From assembly GCF_000716675.1 (NCBI RefSeq), contig NZ_JNXT01000018.1, positions 1 to 64,000 of the forward strand: 64,000 nucleotides of DNA. Direction: 5' to 3'. Within the stretch, counting starts at the first letter, position 1, and each line of letters begins with the position of its first letter. Shown one piece after another: positions 42,332 to 53,380 of the stretch. The notes under the pieces were generated by a model. The model was not told the DNA's origin. It saw only the letters and a list, made by a program, of their open reading frames with translations, and did not search any database. The position numbers and the translations under genes are program-made. The DNA comes from Streptomyces alboflavus (GTDB lineage: Bacteria > Actinomycetota > Actinomycetes > Streptomycetales > Streptomycetaceae).

Positions 42332-42954
42332 GCCAGCTCCGCGAGCCGCGCGAGGTGCGGCAGCCCGTCGGCGTCGGCCGTACGCAGCCACGGCGGCGGG
42401 TGGGCCTGGAGGTCGGCCGGGTCGAGAGCGGCGGGCGGGCGGTCCCGGGGCCCGTCGTCGAACTCCACGAAGCCCACGACCAGGCGGATCGTCTCCATGC
42501 AGGCGCGGTAGGCGTCCGCCAGGGTGAGGCCGACCGCCTCGAAGAAGCCGATCAGGGCATCCACGTTGCGGAGCATCACCGGGTGGGTCGCCAGGGTGAT
42601 GTTCTCGCTCAGGGCCAGGGTGGCCATGCCGGGGTGGCGGCGGTAGTGGGCGCGCAGGTCGGCGCAGAAGGCCCGCAGGTCGGCCCGCCAGGCCTCCGGG
42701 GCCGGGTCCAGGGCCGGTGGCCGCCAGGCCGCCTGGAACACCTCGGCGGCGACCGTGATCAGGTCGCGGCGGTCGTCGACGTAGTTGTACAAGGCGCGCG
42801 GGGAGACGCCCAGTTCGGCGGCGAGCGACCGCATCGTGAGGGCGGCGGAGCCGTGCCGCCCCAGGAACGCGAGAGCCGCCTCGCCGACGCCCTGCCGGGT
42901 CAGGGTCGCCCGGCCCTTGCGATGGGTGGGCCGCTGCCGTGTGGTGCCGCTCAT
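42235..42954 (-). CDS. TetR/AcrR-family regulator
   Basis: 239 residues. The N-terminal HTH (about 10-65: ATLTRQGVGEAALAFLGRHGSAALTMRSLAAELGVSPRALYNYVDDRRDLI) is preceded by a basic stretch. The C-terminal ligand domain resembles the TetR-class C-terminal (YRRHPGMATLALSENITLATHPVMLRNVDALIGFF). It is divergent from an MFS exporter gene at 43072 and probably controls it. Confidence 0.87.
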   Translation of the reverse strand: MSGTTRQRPTHRKGRATLTRQGVGEAALAFLGRHGSAALTMRSLAAELGVSPRALYNYVDDRRDLITVAAEVFQAAWRPPALDPAPEAWRADLRAFCADLRAHYRRHPGMATLALSENITLATHPVMLRNVDALIGFFEAVGLTLADAYRACMETIRLVVGFVEFDDGPRDRPPAALDPADLQAHPPPWLRTADADGLPHLARLAELAQDDADTRFGFSVDVFTAGIAARAADGPRRTK

Positions 42955-43039
42955 GCCCCGAGGCTAACCGCCCGCCCCCTCCCCCCTTGAACTTCACACA
43001 CGTTGACTTTAAGGATCGGGCAGGCCAAGGTGGCCCGGG

Positions 43040-43053
43040 TAAGGCTTGCCTCA
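43040..43053 (+). promoter_or_regulatory. Possible DmdR/IdeR iron-box-like site
   Basis: TAAGGCTTGCCTCA contains the partial palindrome AGGC-TT-GCCT and resembles actinobacterial iron-regulator boxes. It lies 19 bp before the EntS-like start. It could instead be a TetR site. Confidence 0.3.
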
Positions 43054-43071
43054 CTCGACTTGGAGCCGTCG

Positions 43072-44394
43072 ATGCCCCGTCTCTCCGGGCTCGCCATGGA
43101 CCTCGGCCCGCTGCGCGAAAGCCGCGACTTCCGGCTGCTGTACGCGGGCTTCCTCGGCGCCCTGATCGGCACCCTGATGACCGGGGTCGCGGTGGCGGTG
43201 CAGGTGTACGACCTCACCGGCTCGTCCCTGCACATCGGGCTCGTCAGCCTCGCCCGCGCGCTGTCCATGGTCGTGGGCGTCCTCGTCGGCGGCGTCCTCG
43301 CCGACCGGATGGACCGCCGCGCCCTGATGATCGTCACACGCCTTCCGCTGACCCTCGTCGCGGGCGCGCTCGCCGCCAACGCCCTCGCCCCGGAGCCCCA
43401 GTTGTGGCTGATCTACACGGCCACCGCCACGACGGGCCTGCTGGCGGGCCTCGGTGGGCCCGCCATGCTGGCCGCGATCCCGGCCCTCGCGGGCACAGGA
43501 CGCCTCGCCGCCGCGGGCGCGCTGCTCTCCGGCTCCACCCAACTCGCCGCCCTCATCGGCCCCGCGGTGGGCGGCGCCCTGATCGCGGGCCCCGGACTCG
43601 CCGCGTGCTACGCCGTCGACGCGGCGGGCTTCCTGGTGTTCACGGCGGCGCTGTTCTTCGTCCGGCCGCTGCCGGTGCCCGCGGGCGGCGGCGCGTCCGG
43701 CAAGGGGGTGCGGCAGGCGTTCGGCTCGCTCGCGGACGGGTTCCGCTTCGTCCGGCGGCACCGGCTCGTCCTCGGGCTGCTCCTGATCGACGCGGCGGCG
43801 ATGGTCTTCACGATGCCGCAGGCGCTCTACCCGGCCCTGGCCGACGAGCGGTTCGGGGGCGGCGCGGCCGTCGTCGGCCTGCTCTACGCGGCGCCCGCGT
43901 GCGGGGCCCTGGTGGGCGCGGCGACCAGCGGCTGGACGGCCCGCGCGGGCGGGCACGCGCTGATCGGCGCGGTCCTGCTGTGGGGCGCCGCCCTCACCGG
44001 CTTCGGCGCCAGTTCCTGGCTGCCGCTGGCCCTGGTGCTCCTCGCCCTCGCGGGCTTCGGCGACCTGATCTCCGAGACGCTGCGCTCGGCGCTGCTCCAG
44101 CACGGCACGCCGGACGAACTGCGGGGCCGTGTCAGCGGGTTGTGGATGGCCCAGGCGACGGTGTCGCCCGCGCTCGGCAACGCGGCGGTCGGCTTCCTGG
44201 CCGAACTGACCAGCGCGGGCACGGCGGTGACGATCGGCGGCCTCGTCTGTGTCGGGGCCACGGTGACGGTGGCGGTGGCGTTCCCGTCGCTGCGGCGGGC
44301 GCGGCTCGGCTCCGACCCGGCCCTGACAGACGGCGGCGTAAGCGAGAAGGCCCCCGCCCCAGAGCCGAACTCCGGTGCAGGGACCTCCTCTTGA
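43072..44394 (+). CDS. EntS-like MFS exporter
   Basis: 440 residues, about 12 membrane helices. LRESRDFRLLYAGFLGALIGTLMTGVAVAVQVYDLTGSSLHIGLVSLARALSMVVGVLVGGVLADRMDRR is typical of the EntS/MFS_3 group that exports enterobactin and related compounds. The HGTPDELRGRVSGLWMA block is the family's second signature. The ATG at 43072 has GGAG upstream. Substrate unknown; a possible iron box upstream hints at siderophore export, but no siderophore genes are nearby. Confidence 0.88.
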   Translation: MPRLSGLAMDLGPLRESRDFRLLYAGFLGALIGTLMTGVAVAVQVYDLTGSSLHIGLVSLARALSMVVGVLVGGVLADRMDRRALMIVTRLPLTLVAGALAANALAPEPQLWLIYTATATTGLLAGLGGPAMLAAIPALAGTGRLAAAGALLSGSTQLAALIGPAVGGALIAGPGLAACYAVDAAGFLVFTAALFFVRPLPVPAGGGASGKGVRQAFGSLADGFRFVRRHRLVLGLLLIDAAAMVFTMPQALYPALADERFGGGAAVVGLLYAAPACGALVGAATSGWTARAGGHALIGAVLLWGAALTGFGASSWLPLALVLLALAGFGDLISETLRSALLQHGTPDELRGRVSGLWMAQATVSPALGNAAVGFLAELTSAGTAVTIGGLVCVGATVTVAVAFPSLRRARLGSDPALTDGGVSEKAPAPEPNSGAGTSS

Positions 44395-44406
44395 GCCGTC
44401 CGAAAG

Positions 44407-46194
<1,788 letters not shown>

Positions 46195-46298
46195 TGAGTT
46201 CTCCTGCTTCGGCTGACGAAGCCACGGTCACCGTCGCGCCCCGCGATGAGCCGTGCCTTCCGGTGCTGCTTCCGCGCCGTGGCCCGCCTCGCGACGTT

Positions 46299-46334
46299 TT
46301 CCACATTGCGGAAATTATGTTCTGCTATATGGAA
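46299..46334 (-). promoter_or_regulatory. Two-box AllR-like operator upstream of gcl
   Basis: TTCCACATTGCGGAA (46299-46313) and TTCTGCTATATGGAA (46320-46334), starting 21 bp apart. Same motif and phasing as upstream of aceB and hyi. Confidence 0.75.
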
Positions 46335-46437
46335 GCAATGTAAGGGGGTGCGCCAGGGCCGTCAAGGGATTCCGGGACAAGCGGGGCCCGCGAGGGCGCG
46401 CCTGGAGCTCAAAATGGCGTATCGGCGCGGTCACCTT

Positions 46438-46479
46438 CCGTACGACGATGAGCTCCGTACCATGGGGAGCTTCGTACGG
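46438..46479. promoter_or_regulatory. Nested inverted repeat before zinc-ribbon gene
   Basis: The outer arms CCGTACGA/TCGTACGG and inner arms AGCTCC/GGAGCT are co-axial, with a 5-nt bulge on the left and a 9-nt loop. It could be an operator or a 5'-UTR hairpin. Confidence 0.4.
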
Positions 46480-46549
46480 TGGGCGGCTCCGGCGATGGGC
46501 AGCTTCGGCGGCCGACGGGCGGCGGAGCGGACGGGCAGCGGTGAGGGTC

Positions 46550-47359
46550 ATGGCGAAGGACGGCGTTCTGGTGCGGTGCCCGGTGTGCCGCCACGAACAG
46601 GCCTACGCTCCTCCGGCGTTCCCCTGCGTCTGCGGCAAACCCGTCGTACCCCCCGTCCGGCACGGCGCCGCCGTCCCGCTCACGCACCGGACCGGCGCGG
46701 ACGCCTGGGTGACGGTGCGGTGTACGGCCTGCGGGCGCTCGGCGGACTGGCCGCGGCCGGAGCTGGGGTGCGCGTGCGGGACGGTGCTGCGGATAGTGGT
46801 GGCGTCGGACGAGGCGGGCGAACCTCCGGCGCGCGGCGACAGCGGACCTGCCGGGACCGACACCGAAGCCCCGGCGCACGACGACAGCGACCCCGCCGGG
46901 ACCGGGGCGGACGGCCACCCCTCCCTCACCCCGTCCCACATCCCGCTGCCACGGACCGCGCCCACGCCCCGGCCCGCCTTCCGCCCCCTGCCCGTCCGCA
47001 GCGCCGGGGACGCGGTGGCCACGGCGGCCCTCTATCTGCGCTGGCTCGGCTACGAGGACGTGCGCGAGGCGGGCCCCGACGAGGAGCGCCCGCCGTCCGG
47101 CACGCGGCTCGCGGCGCTCGGTGTGCTCGCCCAGGTCGAGCCCGCCGTGCGGGAGACGTCGCTGCGGGACGTCGAGTGCGCGTGGCTGACCGCCATGGCG
47201 CTCTCGGTGACCTGCGTGTGCTTCGCGCTGTGCGACTTCACGCCCGCGGCCCGCGACCGCGCGGACGAGCTGGACGTGGCCCTGTTCCGCATCGACCTGT
47301 CGGGCACCCCGGAGCCCCTGAACGGCGCGGCGGACGAACTGGCGGCGACGGGCGCCTGA
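46550..47359 (+). CDS. Zinc-ribbon protein with Mrr-like C-terminal domain
   Basis: 269 residues. Two zinc-binding-type CxxC pairs occur near the N-terminus: CPVCRHEQ and CVCGKP, then CTACGR and CACGT. A proline-rich linker of about 60 residues follows. The C-terminal part (DAVATAALYLRWLGYEDVRE, then TRLAALGVLAQVEPAV, ALSVTCVCFALCDFTPAARDRADELDVALFRIDL) resembles the Mrr restriction-endonuclease fold, but the catalytic-position motif is LAQVE rather than QxK and may be inactive. Start at ATG 46550; an in-frame GTG is 9 nt upstream. Function unknown. Confidence 0.7.
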   Translation: MAKDGVLVRCPVCRHEQAYAPPAFPCVCGKPVVPPVRHGAAVPLTHRTGADAWVTVRCTACGRSADWPRPELGCACGTVLRIVVASDEAGEPPARGDSGPAGTDTEAPAHDDSDPAGTGADGHPSLTPSHIPLPRTAPTPRPAFRPLPVRSAGDAVATAALYLRWLGYEDVREAGPDEERPPSGTRLAALGVLAQVEPAVRETSLRDVECAWLTAMALSVTCVCFALCDFTPAARDRADELDVALFRIDLSGTPEPLNGAADELAATGA

Positions 47360-47374
47360 CCCGGTGTGCCGGAC

Positions 47375-48997
47375 TCAGCCGAACCGCTCCCGCAGCTCCA
47401 CCTTCCGCACCTTCCCCGACACCGTCATCGGGAAGCTGTCCAGGAGCCGCAGCCCCGCCGGGACCTTGTAGTGGGCGAGCCTGCCCGCGCAGAAGCCCTG
47501 CAGCTCCTCCAGCGTCAGCGTCTCCTCGGGGTCGCGCAGGATGACGCAGGCCAGCGGCACCTCTCCGTACCGCTCGTCCGGCACCCCGACCACCTGTACG
47601 TCGGCGATCTTCGGGTGGGCGTACAGGAACTCCTCGATCTCGCGCGGGTAGATGTTCTCGCCGCCACGGATGATCATGTCCTTGATGCGGCCGACGATCT
47701 GGACGTACCCGTCCTCGCGCATCACCGCGAGGTCGCCCGTGTGCATCCAGCGCCCGGAGTCGATGACCTCGGCGGTGCGCTCCGGCTCCTGCCAGTAGCC
47801 GAGCATGACGCTGTACCCGCGCGTGCACAGCTCGCCGGACTGCCCGCGCGGCAGCGTCACCCCGCTCACCGGGTCGACGACCTTCACCTCGATGTGCGGC
47901 AGGACGCGGCCCACCGTGCCGGTGCGGCGCTCCAGGTCGTCGTCCATGCGGGTCTGGAGGGAGACGGGCGAGGTCTCGGTCATGCCGTAACAAATGGACA
48001 CCTCCGCCATGTGCATCTCGGCGACGACCCGCTTCATGACCTCGACGGGGCACGGCGACCCGGCCATGATGCCGGTGCGCAGCGACGACAGGTCGTACGT
48101 GGCGAAGTCGGCGAGGTTCAGCTCGGCGATGAACATCGTCGGCACGCCGTACAGGGAGGTGCAGCGCTCGCGCTCGACGGCGTGCAGGGTCGCCACGGGG
48201 TCGAACGACGGCGCCGGGATCACGACGCAGGCGCCATGCGAGGTGGCGCCGAGGTTGCCCATGACCATGCCGAAGCAGTGGTAGAAGGGCACGGGCAGGC
48301 ACACCCGGTCCTGCTCGCCGTAGCCGATGGTGCGCCCCACCCAGTATCCGTTGTTGAGGATGTTGTGGTGGGAGAGCGTGGCCCCCTTCGGGAAGCCCGT
48401 GGTGCCCGAGGTGTACTGGATGTTGACCGGGTCGTCGCAGCTCAACTCCGCCTCGCGGGCGGTGAGTTCGGCCACATCGACAGACCGGCCCGCGGCCAGG
48501 AGCGCGTCCCACGACGGGTCGGCGATGTAGTGCGCGGCCCGCAGGTCCGGACACTCGCCCCGGACCTCCTCGACCATCGCCCGGTAGTCGCTGGCCTTGT
48601 GCTCCTTGCTGGCGACGAGCAGCGAGACGCCCGACTGCTTGAGCACGTAGGCGAGTTCGTGCGCGCGGTACGCCGGGTTGATGGTCACCATGATGGCGCC
48701 GACGCGCGCGGTGGCGTACTGCACGAGCACCCACTCGGCGCAGCTGACCGCCCAGATGCCGACCCGGTCGCCCTTGCCGACCCCGGAGCCGATCAGGCCG
48801 AGCGCCAACTCCTCGACAGCAGCGCTGAATTCGGCGTACGTCCAGCGGGCACCTGCCGCGACGTCGACGAGCGCGTCCCGGTCCGGCCAGGCGGCGACGG
48901 CGCGGGCGAGGTTCTGCCCGATGGTGTCGCCGAGGAGGGGGGTCTTGCTGGTGCCGTGCGCGTACGAAAGCGGCGTGCCCGAAAGCGGCGTGCTCAC
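47375..48997 (-). CDS. Acyl-CoA synthetase (fatty-acid-CoA ligase type)
   Basis: 540 residues, ANL superfamily. The P-loop-like [21 protein letters not shown] is near residues 182-200, the A5 motif is [11 protein letters not shown], the A7 motif [12 protein letters not shown], the A8 hinge [21 protein letters not shown] and the catalytic Lys is in [15 protein letters not shown] overlaps the upstream ligase's stop (GTGA), so both are translated from one mRNA. A second CoA ligase next door suggests a fatty-acid or medium-chain acyl activation operon. Confidence 0.92.
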   Translation of the reverse strand: MSTPLSGTPLSYAHGTSKTPLLGDTIGQNLARAVAAWPDRDALVDVAAGARWTYAEFSAAVEELALGLIGSGVGKGDRVGIWAVSCAEWVLVQYATARVGAIMVTINPAYRAHELAYVLKQSGVSLLVASKEHKASDYRAMVEEVRGECPDLRAAHYIADPSWDALLAAGRSVDVAELTAREAELSCDDPVNIQYTSGTTGFPKGATLSHHNILNNGYWVGRTIGYGEQDRVCLPVPFYHCFGMVMGNLGATSHGACVVIPAPSFDPVATLHAVERERCTSLYGVPTMFIAELNLADFATYDLSSLRTGIMAGSPCPVEVMKRVVAEMHMAEVSICYGMTETSPVSLQTRMDDDLERRTGTVGRVLPHIEVKVVDPVSGVTLPRGQSGELCTRGYSVMLGYWQEPERTAEVIDSGRWMHTGDLAVMREDGYVQIVGRIKDMIIRGGENIYPREIEEFLYAHPKIADVQVVGVPDERYGEVPLACVILRDPEETLTLEELQGFCAGRLAHYKVPAGLRLLDSFPMTVSGKVRKVELRERFG

Positions 48998-50700
48998 CGG
49001 AAGTCCTCCTCGCGGTACTCGGCGCCGGACCCCTTGGCCGTCGCCTCGCGCAGCTCGATGCGGCGGATCTTGCCCGACACGGTCTTGGGCAGCGCGCCGA
49101 ACTCCAGGCGGCGCACCCGCTTGTACGGGGCGAGCACCGACCGGGAGTGCTCGAACAGCAACTTCGCCGTGTCCGGCCCCGGTTGATAGCCCTCGGCGAG
49201 CACCACGTACGCCTTCGGCACGGCCAGGCGCACCGGGTCCGGTGCGGGCACGACCGCCGCCTCGGCCACCGCTTCGTGCTCCAGGAGCGCGCTCTCCAGC
49301 TCGAACGGCGAGATCTTGTAGTCGGACGCCTTGAAGACGTCGTCGGACCTGCCGACGTAGGTCAGATAGCCGTCGGCGCCGCGCGCGCCGATGTCGCCGG
49401 TGCGGTAGTAGCCGTCCGCCATGGCCTCCGCGGTGCGCTCCGGGTCGCCGTGGTAGCCCGTCATCAGGCCGACCGGGCGCGCCGACAGGTCGAGCGCGAT
49501 CTCGCCCTCGTCGGCGCCCGGCGCCCCGGTGACCGGGTCGAGCAGTTCGACGGCGAAGCCGGGCGTGGGGCGCCCCATGGAGCCGGGGCGCAGTTCCTGG
49601 CCGGGGGTGTTGGCGACCTGCACGGCGGTCTCGGTCTGCCCGAAGCCGTCCCGGATGGTCACCCCCCAGTCGCGCCGCACCTGCTCGATGACCTCGGGGT
49701 TCAGCGGCTCCCCCGCCGCGACGACCTCACGCGGCGGCGTCCGCAGCTGGGTGAGGTCGGCCTGGATGAGCATCCGCCACACGGTGGGCGGCGCGCAGAA
49801 GCTGGTGACGCCCGCCCGGTCCATCTCCCGCATGAGGCGGCCCGCGTCGAAGCGCGTGTAGTTGTGGATGAAGACGGTCGCCTCCGCGTTCCACGGCGCG
49901 AACAGGTTCGACCAGGCGTGCTTGGCCCAGCCGGGCGAGGAGATGTTCAGATGCACGTCGCCCGGCTTGAGGCCGATCCAGTACATCGTCGCCAAGTGGC
50001 CCACGGGGTACGACACATGGGTGTGCTCGACGAGCTTGGGCCGGGCGGTGGTGCCGGAGGTGAAGTACAGCATCAGGGGGTCGTCGGCGCGGGTGACGCC
50101 GTCGGGGGTGAAGTCGGCGGGGGCGGTGTCGACGCCGTCGTAAGGGATCCAGCCCTCGGCGGCCTTGGCTCCCTCCCCTTCCCGGTCCCCGACCACGATC
50201 CGGGTGTACTCCCCCGGCACGTCCGTGAACTTCGCGACGTCCTCGGCCCGCACCACCACGTGCCGGGCCCGGCCGCGCTCGATGCGGTCGCTGAGGTCGG
50301 CGGCGCCGAGCAGCGGCGTCGCCGGGATCACCACGGCCCGCAGCTTCATCGCGGCGAGCGCGACCTCCCACAGCTCGGCCTGGTTGCCCAGCATCACGAC
50401 GATGCGGTCCCCGGCGCGGACGCCGAGCCCGCGCAGCCAGTTGGCGGCCCGCGCGGAGCGCCGCGCGAGCTCCGCGAACGAAAGGCGCGTCTCGTCGCCG
50501 TCCTCCTCGACGATGTGCAGCGCCGTGCGGTCGTTGCCGTCCGCGATGACGTCGAACCAGTCGATCGCCCAGTTGAAGTGCGCGGGCCGGGGCCAGGCGA
50601 AGCCCTCGTACGCGGCCCGGTAGTCCTCCCGGTGACGCAGCAGGAAGTCCCGCGCCGCACGGAACTCCTCCGTGCCGCCACCCGCTCCGGTCGCCGTCAT
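48994..50700 (-). CDS. AMP-dependent acyl-CoA synthetase (medium-chain type)
   Basis: 568 residues. The P-loop is [23 protein letters not shown], and A5/A7/A8 appear as [22 protein letters not shown] and [21 protein letters not shown]. The catalytic Lys is in [14 protein letters not shown]. The N-terminal [29 protein letters not shown] block resembles MACS-type ligases. ATG at 50700 with GAGGGG upstream. First gene of a two-ligase operon, opposite the LuxR/GAF regulator. Confidence 0.92.
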   Translation of the reverse strand: MTATGAGGGTEEFRAARDFLLRHREDYRAAYEGFAWPRPAHFNWAIDWFDVIADGNDRTALHIVEEDGDETRLSFAELARRSARAANWLRGLGVRAGDRIVVMLGNQAELWEVALAAMKLRAVVIPATPLLGAADLSDRIERGRARHVVVRAEDVAKFTDVPGEYTRIVVGDREGEGAKAAEGWIPYDGVDTAPADFTPDGVTRADDPLMLYFTSGTTARPKLVEHTHVSYPVGHLATMYWIGLKPGDVHLNISSPGWAKHAWSNLFAPWNAEATVFIHNYTRFDAGRLMREMDRAGVTSFCAPPTVWRMLIQADLTQLRTPPREVVAAGEPLNPEVIEQVRRDWGVTIRDGFGQTETAVQVANTPGQELRPGSMGRPTPGFAVELLDPVTGAPGADEGEIALDLSARPVGLMTGYHGDPERTAEAMADGYYRTGDIGARGADGYLTYVGRSDDVFKASDYKISPFELESALLEHEAVAEAAVVPAPDPVRLAVPKAYVVLAEGYQPGPDTAKLLFEHSRSVLAPYKRVRRLEFGALPKTVSGKIRRIELREATAKGSGAEYREEDFR

Positions 50701-50870
50701 CCGCACCCCTCGCATTCCGCTCGCATTCCGCTGACCGCCGCTCGTCCGTACCATCGTGTAATTCGTGATGCAGGTCTCACTACCCCCGAACGGGGGTGGT
50801 GTCCCGCGAGGGCGGCGGACATCACGGCGGACATCAGGTGCACGGGGCCGGAAGCTGAGGGAGCGGGCGC

Positions 50871-51749
50871 GTGGGTGCTGCGGACGGCGGCGAGGCGGCG
50901 GACGTACGGGCCGCGCTCCTTCGGCTGCGTCGCGGGACGGGCCTTCCTGTGGCCTTCGGCGGCCTCGTGACCGGCGCGGACGGCACCGCGCGGGTACGGA
51001 TCGCCGAACTCAGCGGCACCGCCACGCACTCCCTGAACGGCCTCGCGATCCATGTGGGCACCGGCCTCGGCGGCAAGGCGGTCGCCCTGGCCCGCCCCTG
51101 CGCCGTCGCGGACTACGGCGCGTCCCGGCAGATCAGCCACGAGTACGACACCGCCGTCGCCCTGGAGGGCCTGCGGGCGGTGCTCGCCGTGCCGCTGGTG
51201 GTACGCCGCCGGGTCCGCGGCCTGCTGTACGGCGCCCTGCGCACCGCGCAGCCCCTCGGCGACCGGGCGCTCGCGGCAGCCGTGGCGGCGGCCCGGGACC
51301 TCGAACAGGCCCTCGTCGTACGGGACGAGGCGGCCGCGATGCTGGCGGCGGCCCGGGAGGCGGCCGCCGAGATGCCCGCGCGGGGGTACGGCGCCGGGGA
51401 CGCGGCGTGGGAGCGGGTGCGGGAGGCGCACGGGGCGCTGCGCGCGCTGGCCGCGCGCATCGGCGATCCCGCGCTGCGGGCGGAACTGCTCGCGGTGTGC
51501 GGGACGCTGACGGACGCGGCCGCCGACTCCCCCGGCCCTGACCCCGGCCCCGGCGTGCGGCTCGCCCCGCGCGAGGTGGACGTGCTTGCCTGCGTGGCCG
51601 GAGGCGTCACCAACGCGGCGGCCGCCGAACGCCTGGGCCTGCGCCCGGAGACGGTGAAGGGCTATCTGCGGTCGGCGATGCGGAAACTCGGCGCGCACAC
51701 GCGGTGGGAGGCGGTGGTGGCGGCGCGGCGGGCGGGGGTGCTGCCGTAG
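50871..51749 (+). CDS. GAF-LuxR transcriptional regulator
   Basis: 292 residues from GTG 50871. A GAF-like sensor domain (about 12-150: RLRRGTGLPVAFGGLVTGADGTARVRIAELSG, AVLAVPLVVRRRVRGLLYGALR), a helical linker (150-215) and a C-terminal LuxR/GerE HTH (about 222-285: LAPREVDVLACVAGGVTNAAAAERLGLRPETVKGYLRSAMRKLGAHTR). It is divergent from the acyl-CoA synthetase operon, which it likely controls in response to a small ligand. Confidence 0.88.
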   Translation: MGAADGGEAADVRAALLRLRRGTGLPVAFGGLVTGADGTARVRIAELSGTATHSLNGLAIHVGTGLGGKAVALARPCAVADYGASRQISHEYDTAVALEGLRAVLAVPLVVRRRVRGLLYGALRTAQPLGDRALAAAVAAARDLEQALVVRDEAAAMLAAAREAAAEMPARGYGAGDAAWERVREAHGALRALAARIGDPALRAELLAVCGTLTDAAADSPGPDPGPGVRLAPREVDVLACVAGGVTNAAAAERLGLRPETVKGYLRSAMRKLGAHTRWEAVVAARRAGVLP

Positions 51750-51787
51750 CCCCGGGGCGGGGCGGCCGAGGGGGACCGAGTGGGCCG

Positions 51788-51860
51788 GGGCCGGTCGGTG
51801 CACCGTGGCCGGTCGGTGCACCGTGGCCGGTCGGCGCACCGTGGCCGGTCGGCGCCTTCT
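51788..51860 (+). repeat. 18-bp tandem repeat
   Basis: About four 18-bp units of GGCCGGTCGGTGCACCGT; the last two carry C for T within the unit. In one frame it encodes GRSVHR repeats. Confidence 0.85.
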
Positions 51861-52055
51861 GTGCTGATTCCGCTGCCGGATCCCGGCACAGCGGGGTTCA
51901 ATGACGCGTACACGACCCTGTGGGGTCTGACGGCGTCGGCGGCGCGCACCTGGTTCGCCCGGTCGGACCGCAGGCTGGCGATGATCGGCGGGGCGGGCGG
52001 CTGCACGATGATCGGCCTCGGGGTGACGGCGGCGCTGACGGGCCGCGCGGACTGA
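51850..52055 (+). pseudogene. Possible LysE-family transporter C-terminal remnant
   Basis: About 68 codons ending at a TGA at 52053-52055. The segment TTLWGLTASAARTWFARSDRRLAMIGGAGGCTMIGLGVTAAL resembles the last two helices of LysE/RhtB exporters, but the rest of the gene is absent. Immediately upstream is the 18-bp tandem repeat, in frame, with no sensible start. Either a decayed gene or a very short new membrane protein. Confidence 0.4.
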
Positions 52056-52080
52056 GGCGGCCCCCAGCGGGACCACGGGC

Positions 52081-53205
52081 TTACTTCGGGGCGACGATCC
52101 CGAACCCGATGTCGTACGAAGGCGCCTCTGCCGCGAGGATCCGCGCCGTCGACTCCGCCTCGGCGGCGACCTCCCCGCGCTGCGCCTCGGTGAGCTTCCC
52201 GAACGGCTCGACGGTGACCGTCACGGCACCGTCCTTGGCCTCCTCCAGACGCCACAGCCCGGCGAGGTATCCGTCCACCAGGAAGGTGCAGTGGGCCTGG
52301 TTGCCCGTCCAGGTGCGGTCCTTGTGCGCGAGCGCCACGACGCGGGTGCGGTCGGCGTGGGACAGCAGGAGGTTGTCGAACTCGGGCAGGAAACGGGGCG
52401 GGGCCGGGGTCTCGGGGTCGGGCCGTGGCGCGTCGGGCAGGTCGAACAGCTCGACTCCGTGCTCGTCGCGGAACGTGCGCAGCCCGGGGCGCAGCCGCTC
52501 GAAGGCGGCGCGGAGCCGGGTCAGACCGGCCCAGGTCTGCATGTCCTTGACGGAGGCGGGCCCGAAGGCGGCGAGGTAGCGCAGGACGGTGTCGTCGGGC
52601 GCGGGCGCTTCGGCGAGGGGGCGGCCGAGCCAGTGCTCGGCGGTGGTGAGGGCGACCTGCCCGCTGCGGCGCCACAGGCCGCGCGGGGTGACCTGGACGA
52701 GGGGAAGCCGGGCGCGGGCGGCGATGCCGAGGGACTGCGGGTCGGCGTCCGGCCAGTGGCGCAGCAGTTCGGCGCGGATCTGGGCGAGGGTGCGGGGCTC
52801 CTCCTCGACGTACGCGCGGGCGAGCGCGGCGAGCCGGTCCAGGTCCACGCCGGTCAGACCGCCCCGGAACATCCGCAGCTCGCGGTCGATGGCGGCCTGG
52901 GTGAGGGGCCGCAGGGTGAGGAGGTCGGCGGCGGTGAGGGTGTGCACGGTGGACCGCATGGTGACGGCGCGGACCGCGGCGCGCTCCGCCATCAGCCCGG
53001 AGAGCTCCATCGGGTCGAACTCCGCGAGGCGCGCGGCGAGCGCGAAGTACGGCGGCTTCACGTTCTGCGCCTGCAGCCCGACGAGATGGGCCACGGCCGC
53101 GCCGGCGCCCATCGGGGCCCGCTCCAGGAGGAGCTGCCGGGCGAGGGTGGCGCGGTTGAGGGCCTGGCGGGTGAGGACGGGGGCGGCGGCCGGGGTCTTC
53201 GTCAT
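52081..53205 (-). CDS. Winged-helix DNA-binding protein (HTH_42/AlkZ-like)
   Basis: 374 residues. The N-terminal LTRQALNRATLARQLLLERAPMGAGAAVAHLVGLQAQNVKPPYFALAARL contains the QAQ motif typical of the winged-helix family that includes the interstrand-crosslink glycosylase AlkZ (QxQ). MRSTVHTLTAADLLTLRPLTQ and PRFLPEFDNLLLSHADRTRV are further family blocks. It may therefore excise or recognise damaged DNA, but the family is broad and activity is unproven. Divergent from corA. Confidence 0.85.
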   Translation of the reverse strand: MTKTPAAAPVLTRQALNRATLARQLLLERAPMGAGAAVAHLVGLQAQNVKPPYFALAARLAEFDPMELSGLMAERAAVRAVTMRSTVHTLTAADLLTLRPLTQAAIDRELRMFRGGLTGVDLDRLAALARAYVEEEPRTLAQIRAELLRHWPDADPQSLGIAARARLPLVQVTPRGLWRRSGQVALTTAEHWLGRPLAEAPAPDDTVLRYLAAFGPASVKDMQTWAGLTRLRAAFERLRPGLRTFRDEHGVELFDLPDAPRPDPETPAPPRFLPEFDNLLLSHADRTRVVALAHKDRTWTGNQAHCTFLVDGYLAGLWRLEEAKDGAVTVTVEPFGKLTEAQRGEVAAEAESTARILAAEAPSYDIGFGIVAPK

Positions 53206-53380
53206 GGTCCGCACGCTAGCGGGGGTTGCGGACAGATACGGCCCGCAAGGGGTGGCCCGCCGTTCCCGCCGACATCCGTCGCACCGGCGCCATCTGCCGC
53301 ATATATCCTGCTCCGGGCATGTCCGGAGCAGATTCCACGCGTGCCGGGCCGACGTCGGACGACCATGGGAAAGGCTGCCG

